Assembly (NCBI GenBank): GCA_947569365.1
Contig: CANOSM010000007.1
Span: 1 to 64,000, forward strand
Length of the DNA stretch: 64,000 bases
From: an uncultured Clostridium sp.
GTDB taxonomy: Bacteria; Bacillota; Clostridia; TANB77; CAG-508
Direction of reading: 5' to 3'
Shown here: in pieces, positions 53,891-63,554 of the stretch
Position numbering within the stretch: the stretch's first letter is position 1
Layout of the letters: each line of letters starts with the position of its first letter
Program-made: the position numbers and the translations under genes
The notes under the pieces: generated by a model
What the model was told of the DNA's origin: nothing
Databases searched by the model: none
The model's input: only the letters and a program-made list of their open reading frames with translations

Positions 53891-56504
53891 ATGGCAGAAT
53901 TATCACCAATGATGCAATGTTATATGGAAAAAAAAGAAGAATATAAAGACTGCATATTATTTTATAGATTAGGAGATTTTTATGAAATGTTCTTTGATGA
54001 TGCAATACTTGCATCAAGAGAACTTGAGATAACTTTAACAGGAAGAGCATGTGGATTAGAGGAAAAGGCACCAATGTGTGGTGTTCCATTCCATGCAGTA
54101 GATATTTATATATCAAGATTAATTAATAAAGGATATAAAGTTGCAATTTGTGAACAATTAGAAGATCCAAAGACTACTAAAGGAATGGTAAAAAGAGATG
54201 TAATAAGAGTAGTAACACCAGGAACTGTAATAGAATCTAATATGTTAGATGAAAAGAAAAATAACTATATCATGTCAGTTGTAAAAAAAGGATTATATTT
54301 TGGAGTTGCAATATGTGATGTAAGTACAGGAGATTTTTATGCAACACAAATCGTAGAAGATAATAATTTCTTTAAATTATTAGATGAAATAGCAAGATAT
54401 ATGCCAGCAGAATTAATAATAAATCCTATGATGAAAAATTCTGAAGTAGAATTAAACCAAATAAAAGATAGATTAAACCCATGTATTACAGAGGTTTCAG
54501 AAAGTGACTTTTCAGAAGAGACATCTTTAATAAAAAATTTATATAATATAGAAGATAATCAAGGAAGAGAATTTAAAGTTTATGACACACATATACTTTG
54601 CATTGCTGCAATAAATGGACTTAATAAATATTTAAATGATACTCAGAAAATAAAATTAGAACATATTAACACTATTAAAATATATGAGACTACAAAATAC
54701 ATGGCACTTGATATTAATGCAAGAAGAAACTTAGAACTTATAGAGAGAATGAGAGATAAGTCTAAAAAAGGAACTCTTTTATGGGTACTTGATAAAACAT
54801 CTACATCTATGGGTGGTAGACTTCTTAGAAGATGGATAAATGATCCACTTGTAGATATTGATGAAATAAATAATAGATTAAATGCTGTAAAAGAATTTAA
54901 AGAAAATATAATTTTAAGAGGAGATGTTTTAGAAAGTTTAAAAAAGGTATATGATATTGAAAGACTAGTTCGGAAAGATATCATATGGAAATGCTAATGC
55001 AAGAGATATGATATCACTTAAAACATCACTAAATAATCTTCCAGAACTAAAAAGTATATTAAAAAATGCAGAGTCAGATATGTTAATGAACTTGTATGAA
55101 AATTTAGATGAACTTAAAGATATAGCAGAGCTTATTGAAAAATCAATAGTAGAAGATCCGCCAATTACAATAAAAGAAGGTGGAATAATCAAAACTGGAT
55201 ATAATAAAGAAATAGATGAATATAAGACTGCTGCTATAGAAGGAAAATCTTGGATTATAAATATAGAAGCAAAAGAAAGAAATGCTACAGGAATTAAAAA
55301 TTTAAAAGTTGGATATACAAAAGTATTTGGATATTATATAGAAGTTACAAAATCATTTCTATCACAAGTTCCAGATAGATATATAAGAAAGCAAACTCTT
55401 ACAGGATGCGAAAGATATATAACAGAAGAATTAAAAGAAATAGAAGATAAGGTTTTAGGAGCAGAAGAAAAAATAATAAATTTGGAGTATGAAGAATTCA
55501 CTAAAATAAGAGAAATGATCTCTAAGCAAATTGAAAGAATACAAAAAGCATCCAATATAGTAGCTACAATAGATGTATTATCAAACTTTGCAGTAGTTGC
55601 AGATGATTATGAATATAGTATGCCAGAAGTAGATAATGGTGATACAATAGATATAAAAGATGGAAGACATCCAGTAGTTGAAAGAATGGTAGAAAGAGGA
55701 AGCTTTGTTGAAAATGATACAATACTAAATGAAGGTTCTGATAGACTTTCAATAATTACTGGTCCTAATATGGCAGGAAAATCAACATATATGAGACAAG
55801 TAGCCCTAATTACTCTTATGGCACAAATAGGATGTTTTGTACCAGCATCTTATGCTAAAATAGGAGTAGTAGATAAAATATTTACTAGAGTTGGAGCATC
55901 AGATGATTTAAGTATGGGACAAAGTACTTTTATGGTAGAAATGATGGAAGTTGCTACAATACTAAGAGAAGCTACAAATAAAAGTTTAGTAATATTAGAT
56001 GAAATAGGAAGAGGAACTTCAACATATGATGGACTTTCAATAGCATGGGCAGTTGCTGAATACATGGTAAATCCAGAAACTATAGGATGTAAAACTTTAT
56101 TTGCGACACACTATCATGAACTTACAAGTTTAGAAGAAAAAACAGATGGTATAAAAAATTATCAAATAGCAGTTCAGGAGAATGGAGAAGATATAATTTT
56201 CCTAAGAAAAATTATACAAGGTGGTACAGATGAAAGTTATGGTATACATGTAGCAAAACTTGCAGGTGTTCCAAAAAAAGTTTTACAAAGATCAAATGAG
56301 ATATTGAAAACATTAGAAAAGAAAGTTAGAATAAGAGAAAAACAAGAAGAAAAAGAAATGAAAAACAAGGTTAATGGACAATTAGATATGTATAATTACA
56401 AACTTGCAGATATTGCCACTGAATTTGATAAGATAAATATAAATGAAATAACACCTATTGAAGCATTAAATTTTATAGTAAAAATGAAAGAAAAATTAAA
56501 ATAG
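53891..56504 (+). CDS. mutS: DNA mismatch repair protein MutS with a CGG +1 shift site
   Basis: About 870 residues when joined, normal for MutS. Mismatch-recognition motif GDFYEMFFDD near residue 25. Walker A GPNMAGKST, and Walker B LVILDEIGRGTSTYDG. The only break is at CGG 54971-54973 (codon 361): in frame 0 translation ends after nine codons with no ATPase. Skipping the C gives YDIERLVGKISYGNANARDM, which follows the core-domain pattern of Firmicute MutS, with Gly at the shift. Both halves are otherwise undamaged. AAAAGGAG precedes ATG 53891. A functional mutS must rely on +1 shifting here, unless the base is a sequence error. Confidence 0.93.
54971..54974 (+). other. CGGA +1 frameshift site in mutS
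   Basis: In-frame CGG followed by A, preceded by GTT. The +1 frame from GGA carries the clamp, ATPase and dimer parts. Confidence 0.9.
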
Positions 56505-56551
56505 TACAAATGTAATTTAACATAAATGGAACTTTTTAAAGGAGGTAAATT

Positions 56552-57979
56552 ATGAAGTGTCCTAAATGTGGTGAGGAATTAGATACAGGAATGAAGTTCT
56601 GTACAAGATGTGGTGTAAATGTAGATGATGCCATAAAAGAGCTTGCAGAAAAAGTGCAAAGAGAAGAGGAAGAACAAAGAATTGCTCAGGAAAATAAAAA
56701 GAAAGAGGAAGAACAAAAACAAGAAGAATTAAGAAGAGAAGCTGAAAGAATAGAAAAAGAGAAACAACGATTAGAAGAAGAAAAAAGAAAACTAGAAGAA
56801 GATAGAATAAGAGCAGAAAAAGAAGCACAAGAGTTACAAAGAATAAGAGAAAAAAATGCAGAAAAAGAAAGACTTGCTGCTCAAAATGCTGAAAAAGCAA
56901 TTGAAGTATCTGAAAATACATTAGAAGAAAAAGAACAAATAGAAAATGAAAAAGAAGAAATAAATCATATTCCTCAAAACAAAACTCAAAATGAAGATAG
57001 ATTTAAACAATCTAATCAAAAGAAAGTCTATAAGAGAAAAAGCTTTATTAGAAGATTTATAGATAGACTAATTCTTATAATAGTTCTTATCACACTTATT
57101 ATTGGAGGAGTATATTATTTAAATATAAATGGATATTTACCAGAAGAACTATCTGAAGAAATAAATGGAATAATAGATCAATCAAAGGAAATAAAATCTT
57201 CAATGGATGGAGAATATAAAAAAGATGACAAATCTGAGAACAAAACTGATGAGGATAGTAATGAAAAAGACAATTCAAAATGGAAAGTTGAAAATGATAT
57301 AGAAGCAGAAGATATATTCGACCTAGATGATTATGTATCAGGAATTATTATTGATGGAAAATATGGAATAATAGATAATTTTACAGGAAGAATTCTACTA
57401 GATACAAGGTATGAAGATGTAAAAATTGTATCAAATAAAATCATAGTCAAAGATAATGGAAAATATTATTCTTTAGATTCAAGATATCAGATAGCAAGTG
57501 AAGTTCCAGAAGCTACTATAAGTAGTGAAGAAATTGAATATATATATAATACTAATGATAATAGATTGTATGTATTGACAAATAAAAAAACTTTAGAAGA
57601 AATTAATAATCATGATTTTCATGGACATAATTCTCATTTAAATTATGATGGTATAATAGTTAAAGAAGCAATAATTAATGAAGATGATATTACAGAATCT
57701 AATTCAAAAAAAAGTATAGATTATGAGGATATAAAGTTTACAGGAAAATGTGGATTATATCACCATACAGAAAGAAATTTTATATGTGAATGTAAATATT
57801 CAAAAATATTAGATTATTCAGATGGTTTTTCAGCTGCTAAAAGAGATACAAAAGCAGGTTTTGTAAATGAATATGGAGAAGAATTAATGTTTGAATATGA
57901 AGAGACAAGAAGTGTTCATTCAGGATGCGCATTTGTAAAACAAGATGGAAAGTGGGGCATATTAAAGATAGAAGACTAA
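56552..57979 (+). CDS. zinc-ribbon, coiled-coil membrane protein with WG-like repeats
   Basis: 475 residues. Cys3, Cys6, Cys17 and Cys20 form an N-terminal zinc ribbon (CPKCGEELDTGMKFCTRCG). A Glu/Lys/Arg-rich coiled coil runs from about 30 to 135. One membrane helix lies near 170-190 (LILIIVLITLIIGGVYYL). The outer part has repeats such as IIIDGKYGIIDNFTGRILLD and GKWGILKIED, like WG/KWG repeats. It is probably a membrane-bound sensor or scaffold. AGGAGG precedes ATG 56552. Confidence 0.8.
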   Translation: MKCPKCGEELDTGMKFCTRCGVNVDDAIKELAEKVQREEEEQRIAQENKKKEEEQKQEELRREAERIEKEKQRLEEEKRKLEEDRIRAEKEAQELQRIREKNAEKERLAAQNAEKAIEVSENTLEEKEQIENEKEEINHIPQNKTQNEDRFKQSNQKKVYKRKSFIRRFIDRLILIIVLITLIIGGVYYLNINGYLPEELSEEINGIIDQSKEIKSSMDGEYKKDDKSENKTDEDSNEKDNSKWKVENDIEAEDIFDLDDYVSGIIIDGKYGIIDNFTGRILLDTRYEDVKIVSNKIIVKDNGKYYSLDSRYQIASEVPEATISSEEIEYIYNTNDNRLYVLTNKKTLEEINNHDFHGHNSHLNYDGIIVKEAIINEDDITESNSKKSIDYEDIKFTGKCGLYHHTERNFICECKYSKILDYSDGFSAAKRDTKAGFVNEYGEELMFEYEETRSVHSGCAFVKQDGKWGILKIED

Positions 57980-58001
57980 TATAAGAATATGGGAGAAATA
58001 T

Positions 58002-58662
58002 ATGAGTAATAAAAATATTAGTGCAGTAATTTTTGATATGGATGGCACAATGATAGATACAGAAAAAATAAAAGAAAATGGCTGGAAGTATGCAGGAAAA
58101 TATCAAAATATTATAATTGATGATAATATTATGTCTGAAATGAGAGGAACAAATAGACAATATTGTAAAGATCTATTATGTAACAAATTTATAGATATTG
58201 ATTTTAATAAATTATATGATGACAGAAACAAATTTGTCGAAAATGAAATAGATACTAATGGTATAAAAGCAAAAAATGGACTAATAGAATTGCTTAAATT
58301 TTTAAAAGATAATAATTATAAAATTGCAGTAGCAAGTTCTTCAGAAGAAGAAATAATAAAAAGATATTTAAACAATATTAATATATTAGATTTTTTTGAT
58401 GTAATAGTTGCAGGTGATATGGTAAATAAACGGAAAACCAGATCCAGAAATCTATTTAAAAGCTTTAGAATTGTTAAATGTGCCAAAAGAACAATGTATA
58501 GGAATAGAAGATAGTAATAATGGTATATTATCTGTATATAATGCAGGACTAAAAGCTATAATGATACCAGATTTAGAAAAACCAACACAAGAAGTAAAAA
58601 ATGTATTATATAAAGAGATGAGTTCATTATTAGATGTAATAGAATTACTTAAAGATTATTAA
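58002..58662 (+). CDS. HAD hydrolase, beta-phosphoglucomutase-like, with a CGG +1 shift site
   Basis: 219 residues when joined. Motif I FDMDGTMIDTE, motif II VASSSEEE, motif III (V)NKGKPDPEIYLKALE, and motif IV CIGIEDSNNGI with VYNAGLKAIMIPD. Motif III is only obtained when the C of CGG 58431-58433 is skipped. Its Gly (GKPxP) is among the best conserved positions of the family. Frame 0 runs on to TAG without motif IV. A likely sugar-phosphate or nucleotide phosphatase. Confidence 0.92.
58431..58434 (+). other. CGGA +1 frameshift site in the HAD gene
   Basis: In-frame CGG followed by A at the conserved Gly of KGKPDPE. This is the clearest case for decoding the site as Gly. Confidence 0.92.
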
Positions 58663-58697
58663 TAATTAAAAATAAAAAATATAAGGAGGCTAAAAAA

Positions 58698-59126
58698 ATG
58701 GTACATAATGATAAATATAAATTTGTAGCAGTAATGAATGAAAAAATAGAAACAGGGAGAGCATTGAATGCAATAGCACATATGGCACTTGGACTTGTTA
58801 ATATGGCTGATGATGAATTAAAAGAAAAAATGTCTTTTATAGATTTTACAGATAAAGATAATGAGGTTCATAAAAGTATATCAGGACTATCTTTAATAGT
58901 ACTTAAAGGACGAAATGGAGAAATAAAAAAAGTAAGGAACAGTTTTAAAGAGGAAAATATTTTATTTGTAGATTTTCTAGAAACAATGACAGGAGATACA
59001 TATGCTGAGCAATTAATAAAGACTAAAGAATTAGGTACAGATGAACATAATTATTTTGGATTATTAGGATTTGGAGAAATAGATAAAATAAATCCTATTA
59101 CAAAAAAACTTTCATTATATAGATAG
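58698..59126 (+). CDS. DUF2000 family protein
   Basis: 142 residues. NEKIETGRALNAIAHMALGL and ILFVDFLETMTGDTYAEQL match DUF2000, a small fold related to peptidyl-tRNA hydrolase 2. Function unknown. AAGGAGG precedes ATG 58698. Confidence 0.85.
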   Translation: MVHNDKYKFVAVMNEKIETGRALNAIAHMALGLVNMADDELKEKMSFIDFTDKDNEVHKSISGLSLIVLKGRNGEIKKVRNSFKEENILFVDFLETMTGDTYAEQLIKTKELGTDEHNYFGLLGFGEIDKINPITKKLSLYR

Positions 59127-59256
59127 AATATAGTAAGTTTTAATATTATAATAATTTATATTAATAAAAAATTATTTATATAAATCAAAGGTATGATTTT
59201 ATGAAGAAAATATAATAGAGTATAATTTTAAAACTAAAAAGAAAGAGAGAACATAA

Positions 59257-59725
59257 ATGAGTAAAATATTTAAAGATAAATTCAAACTATCTAAGGAAAG
59301 TATATTGAATTAGCAAACAGACAAATTATTGATAATATTTATAGAAGTGCTAAACTAGAAAATGTACCCGTTACATTTCCAGAAACACAAGCTATATGTG
59401 AAGGGAATAATGTTAGTCATTTAAGAATTGATGAAATACAAATTATAAACAATTTAAAACATGCATGGCTTTTTATATTCTCAGTAATTAATCAACCAAT
59501 TTCTTTTACTATGTTCTCTAGTATAAATTCACTAGTTGGATCAAATTTATTTAGTAGAAATGGTAAAATTAGAATTGATGAAGTTAAAATCCAAAATGTT
59601 AAAGGAGTTAGTAAATTATACCAGAGTTTTCTGATTTTGATAAGTATTTAAAAGAGTCTAAAACAAATGATATATCAAAGACAGAAGAACTAATAAATTT
59701 AATGTGCAAATTAATAAACAAGTAA
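59257..59725 (+). pseudogene. Fic-family-like gene remnant with two -1 lesions
   Basis: The joined frame has YIELANRQIIDNIYRSAKLE, TFPETQAICEGNN, LNNLKHAWLF-like text and a final PEFSDFDKYLKESK, typical of the N-terminal half of Fic-type proteins. Lesions: near 59297 and near 59625, each best explained by one missing base in a short run. The catalytic Fic motif is absent. Neither lesion involves CGG. Confidence 0.65.
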
Positions 59726-59780
59726 AAAAATAATAGGAAAAGATGGAATGGAAATGTAAAAAGTAAATAAAATATATTGT

Positions 59781-59814
59781 AAAAAGAGGTTCTTTAAGTA
59801 AAGCCTCTTTTTTC
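59781..59814 (+). terminator. rho-independent terminator
   Basis: Arms aaagagg 59783-59789 and cctcttt 59804-59810, then T residues. Confidence 0.85.
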
Positions 59815-59906
59815 TATTATTTTCAATCTGAAGTTTGTTATATGAAGAAATTTCCATTCATTATACTATGTAAAATATATTATAATTTGATTAGGAAGGT
59901 GAAGCT

Positions 59907-61148
59907 ATGAGGATTCTTAAATGCAAAGGTGAAGAAATACTAAAAAAAGAGTTAAAGGGGGATTATAATTTTTTTATTAAAGAAGCAAATAATAATAAAA
60001 ATAGTAAAGGATATGGACTAATTAGAGATAAAACTGAACTATCCAAACATGTGGCAAGCATAGCATCAGTAGGATATGGATTTGCAGCATTAGTAATAGG
60101 AGTAGAAAGAAAATGGATTACATATGAAAAAGCCTATGAAAGAGTAAATGGTACATTAGATACTTTTTTAAATAACATGGAATCTATAAATGGATTTTTT
60201 CATCACTTTATTAATATTAATACATGTAAAAGAGAATGGAATTCAGAAGTTTCTATAATAGATACAGGTATATTTATATGTGGTGCAATTCTAGCAGGAG
60301 AATATTTTGGAGGTGAAATTAAGGAAAAAACAAATAAATTATATAAACAAATAAACTGGAATTGGTATACAGATAAAGATTTAAACCAATTTTATATGGG
60401 ATATTCTGAAGAAAGAGGATTTTGGGGACATTGGGATATGTATGCAGAACAATTAATGTTATATATTCTGGGAGTATCCTCACCAACACATCCAATAAAT
60501 ATAACAATGTATGATTGTATAAAAAAAGAAAAAAAAGACTATTTAGCTATAAAAGATATCATATATACATATTGTGGAACATTATTTACATACCAATATT
60601 CACATGCATGGATTGATTTTAGAGGATTAAAAGACAAAGATGGAGTTAACTGGTTTGATAATTCTATAAAAGCGACACTTGCAAATAGAGAATATTGTAT
60701 AAAAAATAGTGATAGATTTAAAACATTTGGTAAAGATTCATGGGGATTAACTCCTTGTGTTGGACCTAGAGGATATTCTGGAGAATTTGGAGCCATGCCA
60801 GCAATATCTAATTTAGAAGAAAATGATGGAACAATTTCACCATGTGGAGCTTTAGGATCAATAGTATTTGCTAAAGAACTTTCTTTAAGTGCTATAGAAA
60901 ACTATTATAATAATTTCCCGAAATTATGGTGTAAATATGGATTCAGAGATGGTTATAATTTAGATATAGGTAAGCCTTGGTATTCAAAAGAATGCATAGG
61001 AATAGATAAAGGTATTTCTATGGTAATGATTGAAAACTATTTTACAGGACTTATTTGGGAATACTTCATGAAAAATGAATATGTTAATAAAGGATTAAAG
61101 TTATTAGGTTTTACAAAAGAAAAGGAGGATGTTAAGGTAATAATATGA
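59907..61148 (+). CDS. GH144/glycoamylase-family beta-1,2-glucanase-like protein
   Basis: 413 residues, no signal peptide, so it acts inside the cell. It matches the (alpha/alpha)6-barrel glycoamylase (PF10091) family: HVASIASVGYGFAALVIGVE, GFFHHFIN, SEVSIIDTGIFICGAILAGE, YSHAWIDFRG and WGLTPCVGPRGYSGEFGAMP. Characterised members include endo-beta-1,2-glucanases (GH144). The next gene, overlapping by ATGA, is a GH3 beta-glucosidase, a usual partner. AGGAAGG precedes ATG 59907. The exact glucan is inference. Confidence 0.85.
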   Translation: MRILKCKGEEILKKELKGDYNFFIKEANNNKNSKGYGLIRDKTELSKHVASIASVGYGFAALVIGVERKWITYEKAYERVNGTLDTFLNNMESINGFFHHFININTCKREWNSEVSIIDTGIFICGAILAGEYFGGEIKEKTNKLYKQINWNWYTDKDLNQFYMGYSEERGFWGHWDMYAEQLMLYILGVSSPTHPINITMYDCIKKEKKDYLAIKDIIYTYCGTLFTYQYSHAWIDFRGLKDKDGVNWFDNSIKATLANREYCIKNSDRFKTFGKDSWGLTPCVGPRGYSGEFGAMPAISNLEENDGTISPCGALGSIVFAKELSLSAIENYYNNFPKLWCKYGFRDGYNLDIGKPWYSKECIGIDKGISMVMIENYFTGLIWEYFMKNEYVNKGLKLLGFTKEKEDVKVII

Positions 61149-63371
61149 AAGAAGAAAAGTTATATCAATTATTAGAGAAAATGACATTAGAGGAGAAAAT
61201 AGGACAGCTTGTTCAAGTAGCTGGGGAAGTTTTTTTAATGGATGAAGTAAAAGTTACAACTGGACCTTTAGCACATCTTAATTTGTCAGAAGAAATGTTA
61301 TATAATGTTGGTTCAGTGCTAAATATAATGGGAACAGAAAGAGTAAGAAAAGTACAAGAAGAATATTTATCTAAAAATAGATTAAAAATACCACTATTAT
61401 TTATGGCAGATATTATAAATGGATATAAAACAGTTCTTCCAATACCACTTGCCCAAGGTTGCTCATGGGACGAAAAAGTAGTATATGATTGTGCAAAATT
61501 ATCAATGAAAGAAGCAATAGTAGCTCGGAGGAGATGTTAACTTTTCTCCAATGGTAGATTTAGTAAGAGATTCTAGATGGGGAAGAGTAATGGAATCTAT
61601 TGGAGGAGAAGATCCTTACTTAGGAAAAATCTTTGCAGAGGCAATGGTGACAGCACATAAAGAAAGTAGTGTTAATGGAAAAAAAGGAATAGCATCATGT
61701 GTTAAACATTTTGCAGCATATGGTGCTGTAGAAGCAGGTAGAGATTATAATACAGTTGATATGTCAGAGAGAGAATTTAGACAATATTATTTACTAGGAT
61801 ACAAAGAGGCTATTGATAGTGGTGCTGAAATGATAATGACTTCATTTAATACTGTAAATGGTGTTCCTTCTACTGTGAATAAAAAACTATTAAGAGATCT
61901 GCTAAGAAAAGAATTAGGATTTGAAGGTGTAGTAATATCAGATTATACAGCAATAGAAGAAACCATTGCACATGGAGTTTCAAAAAATAAAAAAGATGCA
62001 GCATATAAGGCAATAACAGCAGGTGTAGATATAGATATGATGTCTAATGTATATTCAAATAATTTAAAACAACTAGTAGAAGAAAATATAGTAAAAGAGG
62101 AGCTTATAGATGAAGCAGTTTTAAGAATACTTAAACTAAAAAATAAACTAGGACTATTTGAAGATCCATATAAGAATTTAGATAATGAAGCAGAAAAGAA
62201 AATAATACTTAGTAAAGAAAATCATAAAAGAGCAAGAGAATTGACAGCAAAAACTTTTGTATTATTAAAAAATGATAATAATATATTACCATTAAAAACA
62301 AATCAAAAGATAGCATTAATTGGACCATATGCAGATAACATTTCAATTTCAGGATCATGGTCAATGTTTTCAGAAAACTCAGAGATTACAACTTTAAAAG
62401 AAGCATTTGAAAATAAGGTAGGAAAAGAAAATATATTATTTGCGAAAGGTAGTGAAATATTAAAAGAGAAAGATATTAACAAAATTATTGTAGCAGATGG
62501 AGGAGAAGCAATACATATAGAAAATGAAGAACAAAAATTAGAACAATATTTAAAAGAAGCTATTGAAGTTGCAGAAAAAGCTGATATTATTGTTTTAGCA
62601 ATAGGAGAACATTATAGACAAAGCGGAGAAGCATGTTCAAGAGCAGATATTGAAATTTCAGATATACAAAAAAGATTATTAGAGGAGCTCTCAAAATTAA
62701 ATAAAAAAATAATTACAATAATATTTAATGGTAGACCAATAATTTTAAAAGATATTGCAGATAAAGTAGATGCTTTATTAGAAGTATGGTTCCCAGGAAC
62801 AGAAGGTGCAAATGCAATTTCAGATGTAGTATTTGGTGATGTTAATCCATCTGGTAAACTGACAATGAGTTTCCCACAAATTACTGGACAATGTCCAATT
62901 TATTATAATCATTATAATACAGGAAGACCACAAAAAAGTGATGTTAGATATGTGTCACGTTATCAGGACGTTCCAACAGAAAGTTATTATCCTTTTGGTT
63001 ATGGATTATCTTATTCTAAGTTTATATATTCTGATTTAAACTTAAGTAGTAAAAAAATGATGAAAGATTCAAAGATAACTATTAAGGTAAAAGTAAAAAA
63101 TGATAGTAATATAATAGGAGAAGAAGTTATTCAGCTTTATATTCAAGATTTAGTAGCAAGTGTTGTAAGACCAGTTAAGGAATTAAAGTCTTTTAAAAAA
63201 GTAGTATTACTACCACAAGAAGAAAAAGAAATAACTTTTGAAATTGATGAAAATATGCTTAAATTTTGGAACGAAAAACTAGAATTTGATTCTGAGGAGG
63301 GTGATTTTAAAGTATATATTGGTACAAATTCAGAAGATACACTATCTGATACATTTACATTAGAAAAATAA
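61145..63371 (+). CDS. GH3 beta-glucosidase with a CGG +1 shift site
   Basis: About 741 residues when joined. GH3 N-terminal barrel: PMVDLVRDSRWGRVMESIGG, KHFAAYGA, and VVISDYTA with the nucleophile Asp. C-terminal domain with GEHYRQSGEACSR (acid/base Glu) and a fibronectin III-like tail. The frame breaks only at CGG 61526-61528: frame 0 reads CGG AGG AGA TGT TAA. Skipping the C gives AIVAGGDVNFSPMVDLVRD. It overlaps the GH144-like gene, so the pair likely degrades beta-1,2-glucan or sophorose to glucose in the cytosol. Confidence 0.93.
61526..61529 (+). other. CGGA +1 frameshift site in the GH3 gene
   Basis: In-frame CGG followed by A. Frame 0 ends four codons later; the +1 frame encodes the rest of the enzyme including both catalytic residues. 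Confidence 0.9.
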
Positions 63372-63416
63372 AAATAATAGATATAATTATAATTTATAGT
63401 AAGAATATTATTAATG

Positions 63417-63458
63417 AAAAGCTAAGAGATTTAAAATAAAAATTTCTTAGCTTTTTAG
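63417..63458 (+). terminator. rho-independent terminator
   Basis: Arms 63417-63432 and 63440-63455 (aaaagctaagagattt), with a T run overlapping the second arm's end. Confidence 0.9.
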
Positions 63459-63523
63459 TTAATAAAAAAATTAAAATAAAAATTTAGAAAGTTAAAAAAA
63501 TTATAAAAATAACAAATATTTAC

Positions 63524-63552
63524 TTGACACCATAAACAAGTGTTCTGAAATG
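63524..63552 (+). promoter_or_regulatory. promoter with LexA-like operator of the ORF6N gene
   Basis: TTGACA 63524-63529; AAAC-AAGT-GTTC at 63534-63545 lies in the spacer; the -10 region is weak (gaaatg 63547-63552). On the other strand the operator reads GAAC-N4-GTTT. Confidence 0.5.
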
Positions 63553-63554
63553 AT

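Noticed and set aside
5843..61529. CGG reassigned to Trp, Gln or another amino acid as a normal triplet
   Set aside because: In all eight cases frame 0 soon reaches a stop and loses the conserved remainder of the protein. A triplet reassignment cannot restore the frame; a +1 shift can.
5843..61529. Random sequencing or assembly indels as the cause of the CGG breaks
   Set aside because: Errors would not insert only C, only before GGA or GGT, and never elsewhere, while consuming every in-frame CGG in the window. Other breaks in the window are missing bases in short runs, a different pattern. Reads should still be checked.
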